Source of the DNA: Bacteroidales bacterium
GTDB taxonomy: Bacteria > Bacteroidota > Bacteroidia > Bacteroidales > F082
Direction of reading: 5' to 3'
Assembly (NCBI GenBank): GCA_017460915.1
Contig: JAFUAA010000010.1
Location: 1 to 64,000, forward strand
DNA: 64,000 nucleotides
The notes under the pieces are model-generated. The model searched no databases and was not told the origin of the DNA. It was given only the letters and a program-made list of their open reading frames with translations. The position numbers and the translations under genes are program-made. This document shows, one piece after another, positions 1 to 7,141 of the stretch. How positions within the stretch are numbered: the stretch's first letter is position 1; each line of letters opens with the position of its first letter.

Positions 1-74
1 CACTTGTATCTTTGCCTTCCGACAACCACACCGTTCTTCGTGTAGCGGGCACTTTTGCACTTTGGACAATCCAT
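1..74 (-). CDS. IS1-like transposase, N-terminal zinc-ribbon fragment (runs off the left edge)
   Basis: Reading the complement from an ATG at 74 gives MDCPKCKSARYTKNGVVVG followed by RQRYKC, cut by the window edge. CPKC followed by an R-Y-T-K-N-G segment and QRYKC is the usual N-terminal zinc-ribbon pattern of IS1-like transposases in Bacteroidota. A good minus-7 box (CAAAGATA, 101-108 on the plus strand) lies 27 bases upstream of the start. Only about 24 residues are visible, so family and integrity cannot be settled here. It would place an insertion sequence immediately before the sugar-transferase gene. Confidence 0.55.
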   Translation of the reverse strand, partial: MDCPKCKSARYTKNGVVVGRQRYK

Positions 75-100
75 GGTATTTACAATATTGGTTCAAGCCG

Positions 101-108
101 CAAAGATA
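101..108 (-). promoter_or_regulatory. minus-7 box for the IS1-like gene
   Basis: CAAAGATA on the plus strand reads TATCTTTG on the minus strand, a match to the Bacteroidota TAnnTTTG box, 27 bases before the transposase ATG. Confidence 0.45.
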
Positions 109-144
109 CATATTATTTCCTATATTAGATTAACAATACCAATT

Positions 145-1146
145 ATGAATATTTGGATTATATATCTCATCATCACCGTCATTCTTTTGGCGACAGAATT
201 GCTGTATTTTCGAGTTGCCGATAAGTTAAATATCATTGACAAGCCCAACCAACGCTCGTCGCATACGCATATCACCTTGCGGGGCGGCGGTATCATTTTC
301 CTGTTTGGCGCATGGTTGTGGGCTGCTTTTTTCGGGTTGCAATATCCTTGGTTCATGGTCGGCCTGACGTTGATTTCGTTGGTCAGCTTTGCCGATGACG
401 TACATTCCGTGCCCAACTGGGCGCGACTCCTCGTACAGTTCTCATCTATGTTCTTGATATTCCATGAATTGGGCATCCTGCAATGGAACATGTGGTGGGC
501 GGTACTCATCGCATGGATTGTCTGTGTAGGAATCACCAACGCCTACAACTTCATGGACGGTATCAACGGCATCACGGGAGCCTATTCTCTCGCCGTGCTG
601 CTGCCGCTTATTTACGTCAACTGCAAGACGCCTTTCGTCGATATGCCTTTCCTCATTGTGACGGGATTGGCGGTGCTGGTCTTTTGTTTCTTCAATTTCA
701 GGAAAAAGGCCAAATGTTTCGCTGGCGACGTGGGGGGCATCGGTATGGCATTCATCCTCATCTTCGCAGTGGGCAAATTGATGGTCGTGGAGAACGACCT
801 CACCTATATTGTCTTCTTCACCCTTTATGGTGTGGACACGGTGCTCACCATCTGCCACCGCATCATGCTGCACGAACACCTTGGCGAGGCGCACCGCAAG
901 CATGCCTACCAGATTATGGCCAACGAATTGAAGATGCCGCACACTTTGATATCGGCTGTTTATATGCTGATGCAACTCGCCATCTCCTTTGGGATGATAT
1001 TGCTCCCAATGAAACATTGGGTCTATATGTGCATCGTGTTTGTCATCTTTGGCAGTGCCTATCTGTTGTTCATGCGGAAGTATTACCATCTGCATGCAGA
1101 GTACCTTAAATCCAAGGAAAATGAAAATCACCCAACAGCTTCTTGA
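145..1146 (+). CDS. MraY/WecA-family undecaprenyl-phosphate sugar-1-phosphate transferase
   Basis: A 333-residue polytopic membrane protein that should move a sugar-1-phosphate from a UDP-sugar onto undecaprenyl phosphate at the inner membrane, the first lipid-linked step of O-antigen, capsule or enterobacterial-type polysaccharide synthesis. Visible family motifs are FADD (Asp84, Asp85), YNFMDGINGITG (Asp138), AGDVGG (Asp195) and HLGEAHRKHAYQ near residue 255. I start at the ATG at 145, because the longer frame adds an unlikely leader before the first membrane helix (MNIWIIYLIITVILL). The wbuC-like gene overlaps its 3' end by 26 bases. The sugar (GlcNAc, bacillosamine or FucNAc type) cannot be told from sequence alone. 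Confidence 0.85.
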   Translation: MNIWIIYLIITVILLATELLYFRVADKLNIIDKPNQRSSHTHITLRGGGIIFLFGAWLWAAFFGLQYPWFMVGLTLISLVSFADDVHSVPNWARLLVQFSSMFLIFHELGILQWNMWWAVLIAWIVCVGITNAYNFMDGINGITGAYSLAVLLPLIYVNCKTPFVDMPFLIVTGLAVLVFCFFNFRKKAKCFAGDVGGIGMAFILIFAVGKLMVVENDLTYIVFFTLYGVDTVLTICHRIMLHEHLGEAHRKHAYQIMANELKMPHTLISAVYMLMQLAISFGMILLPMKHWVYMCIVFVIFGSAYLLFMRKYYHLHAEYLKSKENENHPTAS

Positions 1147-1513
1147 CACCTTGACAGAACAAGCCAAGGCCTCGCCTCGCCTAAGGATGAACTACGACTT
1201 GCGCAATTCCGACAGGGACCAGTCGCAACGCATGCTGAATGCCATAGAGCCGGGTACCCAGGTGCCCGTTCACCGTCATCCGAAGACTTCGGAGACCATC
1301 ATCATCCTTCGCGGCCATGCCAGGGAAGTGTTCTTTGATGCCACAGGACGTGTCGTGGAGGAGACCGTCGACCTCAAACCAGGAGGCGAGTGTGTCGCCA
1401 TCAATGTTCCCTTGGGTCGTTGGCACACCATCCACCCTTTGGAGTCGGGGACGGTGATACTGGAGATGAAGGAAGGGGCTTATGAGCCGATGCGTGAAGA
1501 GGATGTTATTTAA
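1121..1513 (+). CDS. WbuC-family cupin-fold metalloprotein
   Basis: A 130-residue single-domain cupin. The segment PVHRHPKTSETIIILRG (about residues 46-62) carries the His pair and Glu expected of a cupin metal site, and a second His lies in RWHTIHP. WbuC-type cupins sit in O-antigen clusters but their reaction is not established. The ATG at 1121 follows AAGGAAA and starts inside the end of the sugar-transferase gene (26-base overlap), so the two are probably translated from one transcript. It is the last gene of this short polysaccharide unit before the ATPase/DUF4276 pair. Confidence 0.8.
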   Translation: MKITQQLLDTLTEQAKASPRLRMNYDLRNSDRDQSQRMLNAIEPGTQVPVHRHPKTSETIIILRGHAREVFFDATGRVVEETVDLKPGGECVAINVPLGRWHTIHPLESGTVILEMKEGAYEPMREEDVI

Positions 1514-1849
1514 TTTGGCCAATAGATGTGAACAAATGATTTTCTGCACGGTGCTGGGGAAGAAGATGGAGTATGCGGGGGAGAGGATTTAGTTGGGAAT
1601 TGATAATTGAAAATTGATAGTTGATAATTGGGGATTTGAGTGTGGGGAAGTTGTTTTTTGAGGACAACAAATGCTTTGCATTCAGCGCAGCTAAATCTTA
1701 CATAAATCTATCATAACTGTTGATAGATATGTGCGCCAGACGACATTCTCGTGGGACGCGAAAACAGACAGACGATATTTGAAGAAAGAATACTTGAATA
1801 GGGCCTGGGGGATTTTTGGTCGTGACTATGATCTAAATTAAAAAATAAC
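1514..1849. other. Intergenic stretch without a recognisable gene
   Basis: About 340 bases between the cupin gene and the ATPase promoter. It holds a degenerate TTGATAATTG repeat (1592-1630) and otherwise nothing I can assign. The change from a GC-richer to an AT-richer style after this stretch suggests a boundary of an inserted block. Confidence 0.5.
1592..1630. repeat. TTGATAATTG-type short repeat cluster
   Basis: Several overlapping copies of a T-T-G-A-T-A-A-T-T-G unit (with variants such as TTGATAGTTG) in about 40 bases. It resembles the heptamer-type low-complexity repeats found inside ileS in this window. No coding function is visible. Confidence 0.6.
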
Positions 1850-1857
1850 TACTTTTG
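1850..1857 (+). promoter_or_regulatory. minus-7 box for the ATPase/DUF4276 operon
   Basis: TACTTTTG matches TAnnTTTG, 26 bases before the ATG at 1884. No well-spaced TTG minus-33 element is obvious. Confidence 0.5.
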
Positions 1858-1883
1858 CAGCGTTATATAAGACTATTTGGAAT

Positions 1884-3023
1884 ATGGATTTGAAATTAAA
1901 TGAAATATATTTGTCGGGTTATAAATCCATTGGTGACGAACAAAGGATTCCGATTAATGATGATGTAACGGTGCTGTTGGGAGCCAATGGCGTTGGCAAG
2001 AGTAATATCATTTCATTTTTTCACATGTTGGGCTATGCCATCACAGGCTCTTTGCAGAATTATGTGGCTGAGCACGGCTTTGCCAATACTTTTTTGCACT
2101 ACGGATCGAAACAAACCCCTTCATTGTCTGCAAAACTTGTGTTTTCTGACAAAAATAGTCGAGATGAATATTTCTTCCGATTGACACATGCCTCTGGTGA
2201 TGTCTTGATTTATACAGAGGAAACTCTGAAAATACTACAAGACAATAAAAAATTCAAGAAACCTTTCACCATCACAATGGATGTGGGGCGAAAGGAATCT
2301 CAATTGATAGAGCAATCAGGTAAAGACAAGCCATTCAAAAATATGGTTCAGTTTGTCCTTTCATTATTGAAAGGTTGCCAATATTTCCAGTTTCATGATA
2401 CAAGTTCAAAGTCTGAAATAAAGCAACATACACATGTGGCTAATAATCGCTCGTTGCGTTCTGATGCAGGTAATTTGTCTGCTTTTCTGTATGGGATAAA
2501 GACCAAGAAGGATGGTAAAGCCTATTATGACAGAATTGTCAGATATATTAGACAGGTGTTCCCACAGTTTGATGACTTTGTGATGTTGCCAACAGTGCAA
2601 AACGACAATTATGTGAATTTGGATTGGCGTGAAAAGGGCAATGACAATATTTTTGGTGCACATCAGATTTCTGATGGTACATTACGTTTTATGGCGTTAG
2701 TTACACTATTGCTTCAACCAGAAAACACTTTGCCACCAATCATTGTGTTGGACGAACCTGAATTAGGGCTTCATCCTACGGCGATAGACATCTTGGCGGG
2801 AATGATTAAAAAAGCAAGTGTGTATTCCCAAATTATTGTTGCTACGCAATCTCCTCGCTTGATTGATGCTTTTGCTGCCGACAAAATTGTGGTTGTAGAA
2901 CGCGACAACAAAAGCAAATCATCTGTGTTCAAAAAATTAGACGAGGAAACGCTGAAGGATTGGCTGGAAAACTATACGACTAGCGAATTGTGGGATAAAA
3001 ACATCATAGGAGGCCGCCCATGA
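1884..3023 (+). CDS. AAA/ABC-type ATPase of a two-gene ATPase + DUF4276 module (putative anti-phage defence)
   Basis: A 379-residue soluble RecF/OLD-like ATPase. Walker A is GANGVGKS (residues 33-40) after the LSGYKSIGDEQ strand; Walker B with the catalytic Glu is IIVLDEPELGLHP (Asp290, Glu291), followed by a segment like IIVATQSPRLIDAF typical of OLD-type ATPases. It lacks a TOPRIM domain of its own. The next gene (DUF4276) starts in a 4-base ATGA overlap, so the two are co-translated. In PARIS and other split OLD-type systems an ATPase sensor is paired with a separate TOPRIM-like effector; I infer the same here. The AT-rich style and the position inside a polysaccharide cluster suggest horizontal acquisition. 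Ligand and trigger are unknown. Confidence 0.8.
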   Translation: MDLKLNEIYLSGYKSIGDEQRIPINDDVTVLLGANGVGKSNIISFFHMLGYAITGSLQNYVAEHGFANTFLHYGSKQTPSLSAKLVFSDKNSRDEYFFRLTHASGDVLIYTEETLKILQDNKKFKKPFTITMDVGRKESQLIEQSGKDKPFKNMVQFVLSLLKGCQYFQFHDTSSKSEIKQHTHVANNRSLRSDAGNLSAFLYGIKTKKDGKAYYDRIVRYIRQVFPQFDDFVMLPTVQNDNYVNLDWREKGNDNIFGAHQISDGTLRFMALVTLLLQPENTLPPIIVLDEPELGLHPTAIDILAGMIKKASVYSQIIVATQSPRLIDAFAADKIVVVERDNKSKSSVFKKLDEETLKDWLENYTTSELWDKNIIGGRP

Positions 3024-3715
3024 AACGTCTTCATATCATTGCCGAGGGGCAAACCGAAGAATCGTTTGTAAGAAGAACGTTGGTTGATCAATTGGGGGCA
3101 TATCAGGTCTCTGCTGATGTCAGATGTGTCCTAACAAGTAAGAATAAGCACAGAAAAGACGTTTTATACCGTGGAGGAATGACAAATTATGCAAAAGCCA
3201 AGTATGACATTTTACAGTGGATAAAGGAAGAGAAGAACAATAAAGATGTCTATTTCACCACCATGTTCGACTATTATGCTTTGCCTGATGATTTTCCAGG
3301 TTATTCTGATGCCAAAAAACAGGTTGATCCATACAAGAAAGTGAGAATGGTAGAAGAGGCTTTTGCCATAGATATTAGTGACCGCCGCTTTATTCCATAC
3401 ATCCAATTGCACGAATTTGAATCTTTGCTTTTCTCTTCGCCCCAAAGCTTTATGATCGAGTTCTTTGACAAACCGGATGGAATCATAGAATTAGAGAAGA
3501 TATTGGAGGAAAAACACAATCCAGAATTGATAAATGACGGTCAAGAAACAGTTCCTTCGAAAAGAATTATCAATATTTTCCCCACATACGCAGACAATAA
3601 GGCCGCCATTGGTTCAATGATAGCGCAGGAAATAGGTTTGGAAAAACTCAGGCAATCTTGTAGTCATTTTGGTGAATGGTTGTCAAGATTGGAAAGGCTA
3701 GACGTCAACCCTTAG
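3020..3715 (+). CDS. DUF4276 protein, TOPRIM-like partner of the upstream ATPase
   Basis: 231 residues with the DUF4276 pattern: N-terminal IIAEGQTEESF (Glu9), a central acidic strand TMFDYYALP (Asp84) and the conserved HEFESLLFS (Glu132, Glu134). The spacing of these acids resembles a TOPRIM metal site, and DUF4276 is, to my recollection, grouped with TOPRIM-like families; this is not proven by the sequence. It starts within the ATPase stop codon (ATGA), which makes a functional pair very likely. A nine-G run (3715-3723) begins at the last base of its stop codon. Probable effector nuclease of a split OLD/PARIS-like defence module, but activity is inferred only. Confidence 0.75.
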   Translation: MKRLHIIAEGQTEESFVRRTLVDQLGAYQVSADVRCVLTSKNKHRKDVLYRGGMTNYAKAKYDILQWIKEEKNNKDVYFTTMFDYYALPDDFPGYSDAKKQVDPYKKVRMVEEAFAIDISDRRFIPYIQLHEFESLLFSSPQSFMIEFFDKPDGIIELEKILEEKHNPELINDGQETVPSKRIINIFPTYADNKAAIGSMIAQEIGLEKLRQSCSHFGEWLSRLERLDVNP

Positions 3716-3723
3716 GGGGGGGG
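3715..3723. repeat. G9 homopolymer directly after the DUF4276 gene
   Basis: Nine consecutive G starting in the TAG stop codon. It lies between genes, so length changes would only affect the trailer or the distance to the next promoter. Its interest is the second, longer G-run inside the next gene. Confidence 0.9.
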
Positions 3724-3804
3724 ATGCATTGTCTTTATAGAAAAGCCTATTCTAGGGTAAAGCGGTCTCTGACTTCGGTTGGGACTTCCAATCATACTTT
3801 TCCC

Positions 3805-3812
3805 TATCTTTG
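3805..3812 (+). promoter_or_regulatory. Promoter of the DegT aminotransferase gene
   Basis: TATCTTTG minus-7 box with a TTG at 3779-3781, 23 bases upstream, and the ATG 21 bases downstream. Spacing is close to the Bacteroidota consensus. Confidence 0.65.
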
Positions 3813-3833
3813 CAACCAATAAACATCATAACT

Positions 3834-5036
3834 ATGTCCTACAAACCAAAAAATCGCATCTACCTCTGCCTGGCTCACATGAGCGAGGCAGGATTCGAAC
3901 AGAAATACATCCAGGAGGCGTTTACCACCAATTGGGTGGCTCCGTTGGGGCCGAATGTATATGGGTTCGAGAAAGACTTGGAGGATTTTGTAGGTACACA
4001 AAAACATATCGCTGCGCTTTCGTCTTGCACGGCGGCTTTGCATCTGGCGCTTCTACAGTTGGGCGTAGAGGAAGGAGACGAGGTGCTGTGTCAGACCTTT
4101 TCTTTTTGCGCCTCGACGCATCCCATCACTTATTGCGGTGCCCAGCCAGTCTTCATCGACAGTGAACCCAACACTTGGAATATTGACCCGATGCTGCTCG
4201 AAATGGCCATCAACGACCGTGCCCGTATTACGGGTAAGAAACCCAAGGCCATTATCGTTGTCGATCTCTATGGTATGCCCGCCAATTGGGAGGCCTTGGA
4301 ATCCTTAGGCGAAAAATACAATATCCCCATCATCGAAGATGCCGCCAATGCCCTGGGGTCCTACTATAATGGAGTGCCCTGCGGTGCATTCGGTACGTTG
4401 GCCACCTTTTCGTTCAACGGCAACAAAATCATCACTACTAGTGGGGGGGGGGCACTCGTTTGCAGCGATGAGGGAACCAAGAGACAAGCCGTTTTCCTCG
4501 CCACCCAAGCTCGCGAAAACGCCCCTTACTACCAGCACGAAATCATCGGCTACAACTACCGCCTGTCGAACATCAGTGCAGGCATTGGTCGTGGACAGAT
4601 GACCGTGCTTGGCGACCATGTGCGCCACCACAAGCATGTGCATGAGCTTTACCAACGGCTGCTGGTTTCGGTGGAGGGCATTGAGGTGAAGGACAACCCT
4701 TCCGACAAATATGACAGCAATTTTTGGCTGACGACTATCTTGATGGCGCCATCGGTCAAGATAAAGGGACAGGACAGCGAGCGTCGGATTTATTCCGACT
4801 GCGAGCCCAACGACAACGTGGAGGCTTTGCGTGTCTGGCTCGACCAAGCTGGTATTGAGGCCCGTCCCCTTTGGAAGCCGATGCACAAGCAACCGGTCTA
4901 TAAGGCCGCTCCCGCCTATGTGAACGGCGTTTCGGAATCCCTCTTCAAGGTGGGCATGTGCCTGCCCTCAGGGTCTTATGTCAGCGACGAGGACGTGAAA
5001 TATATCGTGGATTGCATCAAGGAAGCGATTGTCTGA
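3834..5036 (+). CDS. DegT/DnrJ/EryC1-family PLP-dependent sugar aminotransferase
   Basis: A 400-residue fold-type I aminotransferase that should convert a keto-sugar nucleotide to an amino-sugar nucleotide for surface polysaccharide. FSFNGNKIITT contains the PLP lysine (Lys198), and the following SGGG is the conserved glycine-rich loop. N-terminal LSSCTAALHLALLQLG and VVDLYGMPANW with IIEDAANALGSYY complete the PLP site. I start at MSYKPKN (3834), downstream of a clear promoter. The glycine-rich loop is written entirely with GGG codons, producing a ten-G run (4443-4452), a possible slippage hot spot. It resembles the PglE/PseC-type branch, but the sugar is not determinable. Confidence 0.88.
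   Translation: MSYKPKNRIYLCLAHMSEAGFEQKYIQEAFTTNWVAPLGPNVYGFEKDLEDFVGTQKHIAALSSCTAALHLALLQLGVEEGDEVLCQTFSFCASTHPITYCGAQPVFIDSEPNTWNIDPMLLEMAINDRARITGKKPKAIIVVDLYGMPANWEALESLGEKYNIPIIEDAANALGSYYNGVPCGAFGTLATFSFNGNKIITTSGGGALVCSDEGTKRQAVFLATQARENAPYYQHEIIGYNYRLSNISAGIGRGQMTVLGDHVRHHKHVHELYQRLLVSVEGIEVKDNPSDKYDSNFWLTTILMAPSVKIKGQDSERRIYSDCEPNDNVEALRVWLDQAGIEARPLWKPMHKQPVYKAAPAYVNGVSESLFKVGMCLPSGSYVSDEDVKYIVDCIKEAIV
4443..4452 (+). repeat. G10 homopolymer inside the aminotransferase reading frame
   Basis: AGT followed by ten G encodes Ser-Gly-Gly-Gly in the PLP-binding loop just after Lys198. A gain or loss of one G would truncate the enzyme, so the tract could act as a contingency (phase-variation) switch. 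Confidence 0.85.
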
Positions 5037-5039
5037 CTT

Positions 5040-5063
5040 GTAGAGATGCAATGCTTGCGTCTC
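5040..5063. repeat. Degenerate copy of the GTAGAGACGC palindrome
   Basis: GTAGAGATGCA...TGCGTCTC, an imperfect version of the 28-bp palindrome found at 9291, 10422 and 54542. It lies immediately after the aminotransferase stop codon. Confidence 0.6.
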
Positions 5064-5078
5064 CCAACACAAGATTCC

Positions 5079-5120
5079 AAAAACAGCGGATTCGGCCTCG
5101 GTCGGGTCCGTTTTTTGTTT
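5079..5120 (+). terminator. Probable intrinsic terminator after the aminotransferase gene
   Basis: An A-rich left arm with CGGATTCGG, a short GC loop and the right arm GGGTCCG followed by a T-run (TTTTTTGTTTTT). Pairing is imperfect but the T-tract is strong. Confidence 0.5.
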
Positions 5121-5165
5121 TTCACCTTTGTGAGATTTTTATTCTCGCCCAATCGCTTTATTTCA

Positions 5166-5173
5166 TACCTTTG
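5166..5173 (+). promoter_or_regulatory. minus-7 box for mutA-mutB
   Basis: TACCTTTG, 101 bases before the mutA ATG, leaving a long 5' leader. No conserved minus-33 TTG at the right spacing. The leader has no riboswitch structure that I can recognise by eye. Confidence 0.5.
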
Positions 5174-5273
5174 CAGAATCTTTGCGGCGCATCGTCATTG
5201 TGCGTCACGAGAGAACGTTTTTGCCATGAGAGAATTTATCATAACAACAAGAATATCAATTAAATAAATCAAC

Positions 5274-7124
5274 ATGGAAGAAAAAAGGAGACTCTTTGAG
5301 GAATTTCCGCCCGTGACCACTGAACAGTGGGAAGCGGTCATCGAGAAGGACCTTAAAGGGGCAGATTACAACAAAAAGCTGGTTTGGCGCACGGCCGAAG
5401 GCTTCAACGTGAGGCCCTACTACCGCGCTGAGAACCTGGCCAACATCCCTTGGACGGGTCAGCAACCCGACGAGTTCCCGTATGTCCGTGGCAACAAACC
5501 CGAAGGCAACGCGTGGCTCATCCGCCAGGACATCACCGTGAAGGAGGTGCGCGAGGCCAACAAGGTAGCTCTCAACGCCATCAGCCGTGGGGCCAACAGC
5601 ATCGGCTTCAAGCTGGAGATGGACAAAGCCTACGACGCCATGGAAATCGCCACGCTGCTCAACGGCATCGACCAGAAAGCCGTGGAAATCAACCTGTTCA
5701 ACAACAAGTATCACCTCCCGCTATTAGAGATGATGTCGAAGGTGCCGGGCATCAAGGGTTCCATCAACTACGACCCGCTGACGCGTTACTTGCGTCGTGG
5801 CACTTGGTATGTGAGCGAGGCCACCGACATGGAGCTAGCTTACATCATGGTGAAGGCCGAAATGCCTGATTTCCAGACCATCGGTGTCAACGGTCACGTG
5901 TTCACCAACGCTGGCTCGACCATCGTGCAGGAGATGGCCTTTGCCCTTTCGGTGGGTGCCGAATACCTCGACAAACTCACCGAAAAAGGGCTCACCGTCG
6001 ACGAGATTGCGTCCAAGATGCGTTTCAACCTCGCCGTGGGGCAGAACTACTTCATGGAAATGGCCAAGATGCGTGCCTACCGCCTGCTTTGGGCCAACAT
6101 CCTGAAAGCCTACGGCGCCAAGGAAGAGAACGCCAAGATGCACATTCACGCCACCAACGCCGAGCTGGGCATGAGTTTGTATGATGCCTACGTCAATATG
6201 CTGCGCACGACGAGCGGCACGATGTCGGCCGTTTTGGGCGGTGTGGATTCGTTCACGGTGATGCCGTTCGACGCACCGTTCGAACTGCCCACCGACTTCG
6301 CCGACCGTATCGCCCGCAACCAGCAGCTCATCCTCAGGGAAGAGGCTCACTTCGACAAGGTGGCCGACCCTGCCGCAGGTTCCTATTACATTGAGAACCT
6401 TACCGAGGGTTTGGCCACGGCCGCTTGGGACTTGTTCAACAAGATCCAGGACGAAGGCGGCTATCTCGAAGCCGTCCGCAAAGGCATGATCCAAGGCCTC
6501 ATCAAGGAAAGCGCCACCAAGAAGTTCAGCAACGTGGCCACGCGCCGCGAGACCATCCTCGGCACCAACCAGTTCCCGAATTTCACCGAAACGATGAAAT
6601 TCACGCCCGAGGCTTGGGTCTTTGAGGCCGACAACCGTCGCGACGAAAAGGCCGAAATCGAGACCATCGTCACCTTCCGCGCGGCCCAGCAGTTCGAGAA
6701 GCTGCGCTATGCCACCGACGTGTATTCGCAAGACCACAAGCGCCCCGTCGCCTGGATGTTCACCTATGGCAACCTCGCCATGCGCAAGGCCCGCGCCAAC
6801 TTCGCCTCCAACTTCTTCGCCTGCGCCGGCTTCCAAGTCGTCGACAACCCAGGCTTCAAGACCTTGGACGAAGGCATTGCTGCCGCCCGCGAGGTGAAAC
6901 CCGAAATTTTGGTCATCTGCTCCTCCGACGAGGAATACGGTGAAGGCAATGCCCTCCAAATCTTCGAAGCCTTGAAGAACGAGACCATCGTGGTGTTGGC
7001 CGGAAACCCCGAAGGCACCGCCGATATCCTCAAAGAGGCTGGCTTGAAGTATTTCATCCATGTGAAGAGCAACGTGCTCGAAACCTTGCAGGACTTCCAA
7101 AAGCAATTAGGTATAACTAAATGA
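5274..7124 (+). CDS. mutA: Methylmalonyl-CoA mutase, small subunit
   Basis: 616 residues, the usual length of the MutA (small) subunit. With MutB it interconverts succinyl-CoA and (R)-methylmalonyl-CoA, the B12-dependent rearrangement of the succinate-propionate route. The N-terminal half is a TIM-barrel recognisable from its similarity to the mutB product (for example YVSEATDMELAYIMVKAEMP and FALSVGAEYLDKLTEKG). The C-terminal region (about residue 490 on) has the flavodoxin-like cobalamin-domain fold but lacks the DxHxxG cobalt-ligand motif, as expected for the non-catalytic subunit. It is 17 bases upstream of mutB on one transcript. The ATG at 5274 follows an AT-rich leader. Confidence 0.95.
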   Translation: MEEKRRLFEEFPPVTTEQWEAVIEKDLKGADYNKKLVWRTAEGFNVRPYYRAENLANIPWTGQQPDEFPYVRGNKPEGNAWLIRQDITVKEVREANKVALNAISRGANSIGFKLEMDKAYDAMEIATLLNGIDQKAVEINLFNNKYHLPLLEMMSKVPGIKGSINYDPLTRYLRRGTWYVSEATDMELAYIMVKAEMPDFQTIGVNGHVFTNAGSTIVQEMAFALSVGAEYLDKLTEKGLTVDEIASKMRFNLAVGQNYFMEMAKMRAYRLLWANILKAYGAKEENAKMHIHATNAELGMSLYDAYVNMLRTTSGTMSAVLGGVDSFTVMPFDAPFELPTDFADRIARNQQLILREEAHFDKVADPAAGSYYIENLTEGLATAAWDLFNKIQDEGGYLEAVRKGMIQGLIKESATKKFSNVATRRETILGTNQFPNFTETMKFTPEAWVFEADNRRDEKAEIETIVTFRAAQQFEKLRYATDVYSQDHKRPVAWMFTYGNLAMRKARANFASNFFACAGFQVVDNPGFKTLDEGIAAAREVKPEILVICSSDEEYGEGNALQIFEALKNETIVVLAGNPEGTADILKEAGLKYFIHVKSNVLETLQDFQKQLGITK

Positions 7125-7141
7125 TGAAAGGAGCATAGAAA

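Noticed and set aside
5174..5273. Cobalamin riboswitch in the mutA leader
   Set aside because: The leader is only 100 bases after the promoter and I found no B12-box-like sequence.
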